Below, piece after piece: positions 57,329 through 64,000 of a DNA stretch of 64,000 bases. A model generated the notes under the pieces. It was not told the origin of the DNA. It worked only from the letters and a program-made list of their open reading frames with translations, and did no database searches. Numbering within the stretch: position 1 is the first letter of the stretch; each line of letters starts with the position of its first letter. The translations under genes were made by a program, and so were the position numbers. This DNA is from Mesocentrotus franciscanus (Eukaryota > Echinodermata > Echinoidea > Camarodonta > Strongylocentrotidae). The stretch covers positions 26,242,277 through 26,306,276 of the forward strand of contig CP137667.1 in assembly GCA_037976565.1 (NCBI GenBank), in the 5' to 3' direction.

Positions 57329-58673
57329 ATGTCTTCAATTATTCAAAGAGATTGTTCAGTTTTGTTGGTTGGGAGGAGGACGGAGGAATTGAATGTGTTC
57401 GAGCTACTAAAAAGATGCGGTGTCAGCCCGGCGGATCATCTGACTGCGGTCCAGAGTCTTCCAGGTTCGAAATTTGATGTTACCTTTAAGTCGGTTGCTG
57501 TTAAAGAGCGGTTCTTGCCAGTTTTAGAAGACGAAGTCAGTGTGGACGTCACCTCCTACTCTAACCCAGTGAAGGTGGTGACAATTCTTCACGTGCCGAT
57601 TGAAGTGGACGACAACGCCGTCCGTTTTATTCTGAAGAATTACGGTAAGGTGATGGCTGGCCGCCATCTGATGTACAAGGAGTACCCGGATGTCTTTAAT
57701 GGCATCCGGCAGTATAAGATGGAGGTAACAAAGAACATCCCGTCAGCCCTTAATCTTGGAGGACGGAATGTTTGGGTGAGGTACCAGGGGCAGTCCCGTA
57801 CCTGTTTGAAATGTGGGGCAGTGGGACATGACGCTAAGGAGTGCCACGTGGTGAGATGTTTTCGGTGCCATAAGGAGGGCCACGTGGCGGGAGGTGCCAC
57901 GAGGAGGAGGTATGCACGACGTGCAGTAAGGCAGGACACTCCTTTCGATCTTGCCCGCTCTCCTTCGCTTCAAAGCTGAAGCAGTCCAGGGAGTGGGTGA
58001 GTGGAGGAGGAGAGGTGGTGGCTGAGAGCACCGTCGACCAAGCCAGGGAGGAACCTCGTGAAGAGACAGAGGCGGATGTAGCTCCCGCGGAGGAACATCA
58101 GGCGGAAGGATTGCCAGACGCAGGGCCTAGGGACGAGTGCGGGGAATCCCCACCACGTGCGAGCCCCAGCATCTTCGATGATGTCGTCATGGAGACGCAG
58201 CATTCTGACTGGGCGGCAGAGTCAGATGACGTGGACTCACAAACCACGATGGTGGAGCCCTCTCAGATGTCAGACGGAGATGACGGCCCATTTATTGAAG
58301 TGAAGAGGGAATAAAAAGAGCGTCATCCCCATCACAGCGACATAGGTCGCGTTCACACTCGCGGAGTCAAGCGCGGTTTGTGATGGCGAAGGACATCGTC
58401 CACGAGTCCAACGTCATTACAGAAAGGAAAGTATGGATTGCATGCACCGTGGATACATGCAATAACAAATTTAGATATTTCAAAGACTTTTCGAGGCACA
58501 TCAGGGAAAGTCACCCAACTGTCCAGCTGGCCAGGTACGGTTGTCCACTCAAACACTGTTCAACATCATGTAACAGTCCCTGTGAGTGGATAAATCACCT
58601 GGCAACCAAACACCCAGAATTCGTGATTTATCATAAGACCGACTTTTTCGACTCTTACTTTCTTAGAAACTGA
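57329..58673 (+). pseudogene. ORF1: three CCHC knuckles, RS stretch, two C2H2 fingers; frameshifted
   Basis: The frame opens at ATG 57329 with an N-terminal RRM-like region (MSSIIQRDCSVLLVGRRTEE; VKVVTILHVPIEVDDNAVRF). Then follow CLKCGAVGHDAKEC (57803), CFRCHKEGHVAGGC (57857, finished after a frame change) and CTTCSKAGHSFRSC (57912), all C-x2-C-x4-H-x4-C. An acidic linker is followed, after a second frame change near 58310, by RASSPSQRHRSRSHSRSQAR and two fingers of form C-x4-C-x12-H-x4-H (58440-58510 and 58545-58615). The stop at 58671-58673 overlaps the ORF2 start. ORF1 proteins coat the RNA; the extra C2H2 pair might help find the U2 target, which is inference. Confidence 0.82.
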
Positions 58674-61600
58674 TGTATGTGTATTTTCCTTTTATCCTTT
58701 TAATGACCAATTTATCAATCTGTACCGTTAATGTACATGGACTCAGAGATCCAGTCAAATGTAAGAACGCACTTTCCTTTTTAAATATTTTTGCTTTAGA
58801 TATTTTGTTGTTACAAGAAACCTATTTAGGCTCTGCTGATTTCAAAACATTTAAAAGATATTGGAAAGGGCCTGTTTTTCATTCTTCTGCCTATTCAAAC
58901 CATTCGAGCGGTGTTGCGATAGCATTCTCTGAGAGGTTAAAGTGTACATACAATCAGGTCAGATATGATGATGAAGGTCGTTACGTTTCAGTTCTATGTT
59001 CCTTTGCTAATTCTTCTTCCTTTCGTGTGTGCAATGTGTATGCACCGAATGATCCTAAGAAACGTGTTTTATTTTTCAACGACATATTTAGTTATTCGAG
59101 AGGAAGCTCTCCAATAATACTGGGAGGGGACTTTAATTGTGTTCTACATCAAAAAGACCGTTCTAGTGATTCTTCAAATTCTTTATGTTTTGTCGGTAAG
59201 AAAGAGTTACTGTCAATCTTAAAATCATTTTCATTGATTGATTCATGGTCAAAGGTCAATCCTAAAGAGAGAGGTCACACTTGGAAGCACGCTGGTAAAA
59301 GACAAAGTTCAAGACTAGATAGAATTTATGTTAACGAAAATTTCAGTGTGATCAAGGCAACAACAATCCCCTTTCATTTTTCTGATCATGATGTTGTCAA
59401 TTCTGTTATAAGAATACCAAGTGCTCAAGGCGACCGTCAAACATACTGGAAATTTAATACCATGTTGTGTGATGACGAATCTTTTGTACGGGATTTTTAT
59501 TTTTACTATCGCATGTGGCAGTCTTTACAACCTGGTTTCGATTCAATCGTTGAATGGTGGGAAAATATTAAAGGGCGTATCAAAGAACTTTGTGTAAAAC
59601 ATGGAGTAAGGCTCGCTCGTGAAAGACGAGACCGTTTGCACAACTTGCAAAAAATCTGCATTAATGCAGACAAAGAAGATTTATGTGGGGTGTTACATGA
59701 GGAAAGAAAAGGGGCATTTATCCGCTCAAGGGAGAAATTCATAGAGAGTGGAGAACGTCCCGGGTCATACTTTCACAAAAGTGAAAAAGCTAATGCTCAG
59801 TATAAGTATATTAAAGATGTTAGAAATAGAGAAGGGAATGTTGTAACTGGAGACGATGTGATCTCTGTTTACCATGAATTTTATACTGATTTGTATACAG
59901 CTGATCACAATGTTGATGTAGGGCTTCAAGATGTTCTATTAAACTCACTTAATGTGGGTATAAGTCCTGAGAAGTCCGCTTTGATAGATAAACCTATAGA
60001 AGTTTCTGAAATTAAACGTGCCCTATCCGTCTTGTCCAAAAACAAGTCTCCGGGCAAAGACGGTCTCTCGGCCGAGTTTTACCAACGATTTTATGATATT
60101 GTTGGTGAGGATTTATTGAAGGTGTATAATGAAATTTTTGTAATAAAGTGCTCTCAGATACACAGCGTACGGCAGTTATAACGCTGCTACCAAAAGGGGG
60201 AGATCAATTGAACCCAGCTAATCGACGCCCAATAAGTTTACTAACTGTTGACTACAAGATCATTGCAAAAATTATGCAATTACGTCTTTCGAATGTGCTG
60301 GAAGATATAGTTAATGTGTATCAAACATGCTCTGTGTCGGGTAGATCCATTAATATGAATCTACACCTTCTACGGGACATTGTTGGGTATTCGAAATTGA
60401 GGGGAGATCAATGTGCACTCATCTCGATGGATCAGCACAAAGCATTTGATAAGGTGGAATGGAATTTCCTATTTCGAGTTTTACAGAAATTAAATCTTGG
60501 CGACTATTTTATCGCATGGGTTAAAATTTTGTACACGGATATTAAGAGCCGCATTTTAATTAACGGCAAGATGAGTGACGATGTTTATATTCAAAGAGGT
60601 GTTAGACAAGGGTGTCCTCTGTCACCAGTGTTATATGTTTTATTTATTGAACCGCTTGCAAAACTCATTATGTCACACAAAGGGATACGGGGGTTCCGTA
60701 TCCCAGGTGGAGGTGGGAAGTCTATTAAGTTTTTGCAATATGCGGATGATACAACATGTGTTGCGACGTCGCAAAATGATATTGTTAATTTGTTCAAAGC
60801 CTTTGCCATGTTTGAAAAAGCCACAGGTGCGTCTTTGAATCTGAAAAAGACACATGGCTTGAAATTAGGCGATTTTGTAGGAAGAAAGTTAAGAGGTGAT
60901 ATTGTTTGGTCGGAGGAGGGGATCCGGGTTAATGGTGTATGTTTCGGTACTGAAAATTTTATTCGTACCTATTGGAAAGATTTGTTGAGTAAGGCCAGGA
61001 GAAAATTAACTGCCTGGGAAAATCGAGGCCTTACTTTGCAAGGGAAGATTGTGGTTGTTAATTCGTGTATTTCCCTCTGTTTTATTATGCAGCTTCTGTA
61101 TATATTCCGAGTGAAGAATTCCTTAGAGATATTTTGAAGACGGTGTACAAATTTATTTGGCAAAGAAAAACAGAATTGGTGTCTCGGGAGGTATTTACTT
61201 TAAAGCCCGGGAAAGGAGGTTTTGGTTTAGACAACTTGGAGTTGAAGATGAAAGCGTTATTCATCCGTGACGTTTTCCCTTTTATGTCTGGTGAAGATAC
61301 GGACTCTTGTAATTATTTGTTTTTTCGTTATTTCATGGCCAGTAAGTTGAGACTTATGTTTCCTGTGTTATGGTCAAATTGTGTTCCTCATTGTGATGTA
61401 ATGTCCGCCTCTTATAAACGGGCATGGGCTATCATTGTACATTTGTATAATCGCAATAGTAATTTTGTTAACGACTGCAAGGGTATTGATCATATAGTTA
61501 ATACACTTGTTTCTAATGAACATGTGCCAAAGATTGTTAAGGCAAATCCAACCTGGGATTGGCTGTCTATCTGGAAGATGACGAACCATTCTTTGATGTG

Positions 61601-62120
61601 CAATAACTTAAAGTCCTTCAGTTGGAAAGTCGTACACGGGGCTTTATGCACTCGTGAAAAGCTTTCTCGATGGGGAATAAGTGACGGGAAATGTCCCTTC
61701 TGTTCCCAGCTAGAAAGTATTAGTCATGTATTTTGGGAATGTCCATCAATACATAAAGTTTTATGTTGGGTCTATAAAGTGACAACCACGTTGTTAGGTA
61801 ATGATGTTTCATTTCAACGAAATTCGTTTCTGTATGGAGTTTCTACTCATAAACTAGACCCATCAGTATGGGCACGCGTGTGGTTTATTTATGTGATAAC
61901 TAAGAAAGCACTGTGGAGTCGGAGGTGCTCGTTCATATTTGAAAAGGAGTTCATTTCAGAAGACACGTTGTTATTAAAAGTTAAAGAAGAAATTCGAATA
62001 CGTCTTATAGTCGATCTAAAGAGATGGTCTAGGGATAAATTCAGGAAGATCTGGACTCGGGGGAGAACATTTTGTTCGGTCTCTGGGGATGAAATAAAGT
62101 TATATTTGCCCGGAACATAG
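58673..62120 (+). pseudogene. ORF2: endonuclease, reverse transcriptase, zinc finger; frameshifted
   Basis: APE endonuclease domain 58700-59410: ICTVNVHGLRDP, LLLQETYLG (catalytic Glu), VYAPND, GGDFNCVL, SRLDRIYVN and SDHDVV (catalytic Asp/His). RT: KNKSPGKDGLSAEFY (60045), NRRPISLLTVDYKIIAKIM (60220), ISMDQHKAFDKVEW (60425), GVRQGCPLSPVLY (60600) and the YADD box at 60739-60750. C-terminal CPFCSQLESISHVFWECP finger (61690-61745). Frame changes are needed near 60140 and near 61100. The motif set (DFNC, QGCPLSP, LLPKGGDQLNPANRRPISLL style) is that of the L1/Tx1 group rather than CR1. Catalytic residues appear intact. Confidence 0.88.
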
Positions 62121-62282
62121 GATATACATTGTATAATCATTTCATAAAATCTGGAATGATACACCTGTTACCGTGAACATTTTGTTTGAACAATTTTCAT
62201 TCCTTTATTGCACTGTTACATTGTAAATAACCATATAGTCGAGTTTTGAAAAAGTAATGAATCATTACTTTTTCAGATGTAA

Positions 62283-62565
62283 GTTTGCCAGGAAGGCACA
62301 TATATAACCTTGATGTTAAGTATATTTTAACCTTTCACCCTATAACCTCGTTACATTTAGTAGAGTTAGGAAAGAGAAGTATGTTAACTTGCCAGGAAAG
62401 AACATATAACCTTGATGTAAAGTATATTTTTTCGTATTTACCTTTCACCGTATTACCTCGTTACACAGTTAGTATTCACATCGTAGAGTTAGGAAAGAGC
62501 AGTATGTAACCTTGCCAGGAAGGCTCATGTAACCTTGATGTAAAGTATAACTCGTTTTCTACTTT
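62283..62565 (+). repeat. Tandem repeats in the retrotransposon 3' UTR
   Basis: Three imperfect units of ~110-120 bp, starting TTGCCAGGAAGGCACATAT, TTGCCAGGAAAGAACATATA and TTGCCAGGAAGGCTCATGTA. Each contains ACCTTGATGTAAAGTATA and GTAGAGTTAGGAAAGA-type ends. Confidence 0.8.
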
Positions 62566-62640
62566 CACCTTTATATTACTATGTTATATTGTAAATATTT
62601 ATATTGTTGAGTTTTGATATTCAATAAAATTGAAAGAAAA

Positions 62641-62795
62641 GTATCTGTTCTTTTCAGCTTAATATCTGAAACGCGACTCACTGAGTCGCTTGTATATTAA
62701 ACTGATTTTTGAATCTAGGCTATGGAATAGGGGCTTGCTCCGTCCTAGCCACGGGTTGGCCCGGTATTGCAGTACCTCCGGGATCGGCCCACCCC
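62641..62795 (+). ncRNA. U2: U2 snRNA gene, 3' part
   Basis: GTATCTGTTCTTTTCAGCTT resumes U2 from the target duplication, followed by stem IIa/b, the Sm-site region ACTGATTTTTGAATC, stem III GGGGCTTGCTCCG and stem IV GGCCCGGTATTGCAGTACCT to CCCACCCC. All the U2 parts missing from 57251-57297 are here, in the same orientation. Confidence 0.92.
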
Positions 62796-62801
62796 TCAGG
62801 G

Positions 62802-62823
62802 GTTAAAATAAACTAAAGAAAGA
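62802..62823 (+). terminator. snRNA 3' box-like sequence
   Basis: GTTAAAATAAACTAAAGAAA, seven bases after the U2 end, resembles the GTTT-N-AAA-R-NNAGA 3' box that directs snRNA 3' processing. Confidence 0.5.
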
Positions 62824-63317
62824 ATTCCTCTCCCTAAACCTTCTTTACCTACGCCATCGTGCATCTCCGCCTTCCCTCCCAAAGGTTAAACCCCAGCTCG
62901 ATCTCTCCTCGGTCCCATTCCCCTCTTTCTTCCTCATACAGTTATACTTTGTTCACACTTTTTTCTTCTTTCTTCTTTCTCTCGCTCTTCCTCCATATTA
63001 TGCCACCTCTCCCTTAATATATTGTCTACATTTATTTTACTCTTATTATATATTTATATATAATAATAATATAGCTATTACAATAACAAAATGAAAATGG
63101 ATTAACAGTTTTCAATGCCAAGATTCTTAATGCGCGTACGCATTTTTTTGTAATCAAGCGCATTAAAATATATGAGCTGCATAAACGAGTGGTAACAGAT
63201 TTTAAAAGAATGCCCCCCCTCCCCCGTTAGAACAGTAACCGTTAGTGACCGACAAATCCAAAGGCCTCTCATTTAACTCTTTCATGGCTGTGATTGCATC
63301 GTAGTCCCAGTTTATTA
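62824..63317. other. No gene seen
   Basis: CT-rich and AT-rich sequence after the U2 gene. Confidence 0.5.
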
Positions 63318-63495
63318 CAGTGGAAACTCATCATAAAGAGCTCTGATAAAACGAGGTATCTGTTATAACAAGATTATTTTGCTGGTCCCAGCATTTTATA
63401 TTCTTCTGTTTTTTTCACCCGCTGGTATGACAAGATTCCTGAAATAACAGGTAATTTCCATGGTCCCAAGGACCTTGTTATAATGAGTTCCCACT
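63318..63495. mobile_element. Small pogo/Tc1-like MITE
   Basis: CAGTGGAAACTCATCATAA at the left and TTATAATGAGTTCCCACTA at the right, with TA next to the left end. Inner GATAAAACGAGGTATCTGTT is typical of pogo-like MITEs with ATAACGAG words. About 178 bp. Confidence 0.6.
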
Positions 63496-64000
63496 ACCAT
63501 CATCACCAGCACCACTCCTCCTTTACTGATTAAAGAGTCTGGTGAAAAACCTACAGAAGTACGCACACCATTCAACAGGTAGACAATAACAAAGCCCTAT
63601 AGATATTCTAAGTCGATTTTTTTTCTTTTTTTACATGGAATAGGGAACAATAGGAAGAGCGCCTCACTCCTACGTAGTAGACCCACGGATAGGAGAGCGA
63701 GAGAGGGGGATACGAAGGAGTAGAAAAGGGGTATAAAGAAGAGGGTATAGTGAGAGAGGGAATAGGGAGAGAGAGTGAAACAAGAAAGTGGTGAGAGATG
63801 AGCAGGGGAAGAAGAGGATGATGATGCATAAATGTATCATGCAGCTATAATCATTAAATAATGTTTAGCTTCATGTTAACACAGAGGTTCATTACTGAAT
63901 AGCCATACAACACCAAGCGAGCAAGTACATCGCTGGCGGAGCCAAACCTTCACGCTAACCCTAACCCATACACCAACACCCAGGCTCATTACTGTATAGC
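63496..64000. other. No gene seen; GA-rich repeat at 63690-63815
   Basis: Degenerate GAGAGAGGGGGATA sequence gives a spurious minus-strand frame. Near the end, ACAGAGGTTCATTACTGAATAGC recurs imperfectly as CCAGGCTCATTACTGTATAGC (63881 and 63978), suggesting a tandem repeat that continues beyond the window. Confidence 0.5.

Larger units (their letters stand above)
57298..62639 (+). mobile_element. U2-targeted Tx1/L1-group non-LTR retrotransposon (~5.34 kb)
   Basis: Full-length layout: short 5' UTR (31 nt), ORF1 with zinc knuckles, ORF2 with APE endonuclease, reverse transcriptase and C-terminal zinc finger, a 3' UTR with tandem repeats, and a short AATAAAATTGAAAGAAA tail. It sits exactly in U2 with a target duplication. 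U2-targeting families (Keshi and Utopia, L1/Tx1-related) have been reported; which one this is needs comparison. Both ORFs have frame breaks. Confidence 0.88.

Overview
The window reads as animal (metazoan) nuclear DNA, most likely from a sea urchin or close echinoderm. Evidence seen: AT-rich, intron-containing genes, dense MITEs, many non-LTR retrotransposons, frequent AGGCCTA-type and ACATGTACATG-type words, and U2 and U6 snRNA genes preceded by CACGTG E-boxes, as established for sea urchin snRNA promoters. The species assignment is inference. There is no bacterial operon, CRISPR array or rRNA.

Layout. 1-4.7 kb: short tandem duplications and no gene. 4.8-7.7 kb: a 5'-truncated, frame-broken CR1/L2-like (Jockey superclade) retrotransposon. 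8.165-9.263 kb: a TIR element with a clean 8-bp target duplication. 9.4-10.65 kb: a second decayed RT, minus strand. 11.98 kb: a TA-flanked MITE. 13.2-16.8 kb: the one convincing host-type gene, the last four coding exons of a coiled-coil plus death-domain protein, with a MITE and an inverted minisatellite in its introns. 17-22 kb: MITEs and foldbacks. 22.1-29.1 kb: a segmental array with four copies of a GC-richer, non-coding ~140-bp core. 29-33 kb: mostly unassigned.

The main feature is a pair of small-nuclear-RNA genes, both on the plus strand, each split by a different target-specific mobile element. The U6 gene starts at 33183, breaks after GCGCAAA at 33253, and resumes with GCGCAAA at 49324, ending in its T-run at 49366. 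The 16-kb interval carries an 11-exon minus-strand gene for a DDE transposase of the type encoded by Dada DNA transposons, which are known to insert into U6, U1 and tRNA genes. The U2 gene starts at 57251, breaks at 57297 and resumes at 62641. The interruption is a ~5.3-kb Tx1/L1-group retrotransposon with two ORFs, flanked by a 12-13 bp duplication of U2 sequence (AGTATCTGTTCTT). It is comparable to U2-targeting families reported as Keshi/Utopia.

Both elements show frame breaks. The transposase exon chain keeps phase through exon 7 and again from exon 8 (end) to 10, but reading frame changes are needed inside exons 8 and 11. The Tx1-like ORF1 and ORF2 each contain one or two frameshifts. They are either recently decayed copies or affected by sequence errors. 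Between the two snRNA genes lie a three-copy 1.5-kb tandem array (50.36-54.85 kb) and a cluster of MITEs (55.2-56.35 kb).
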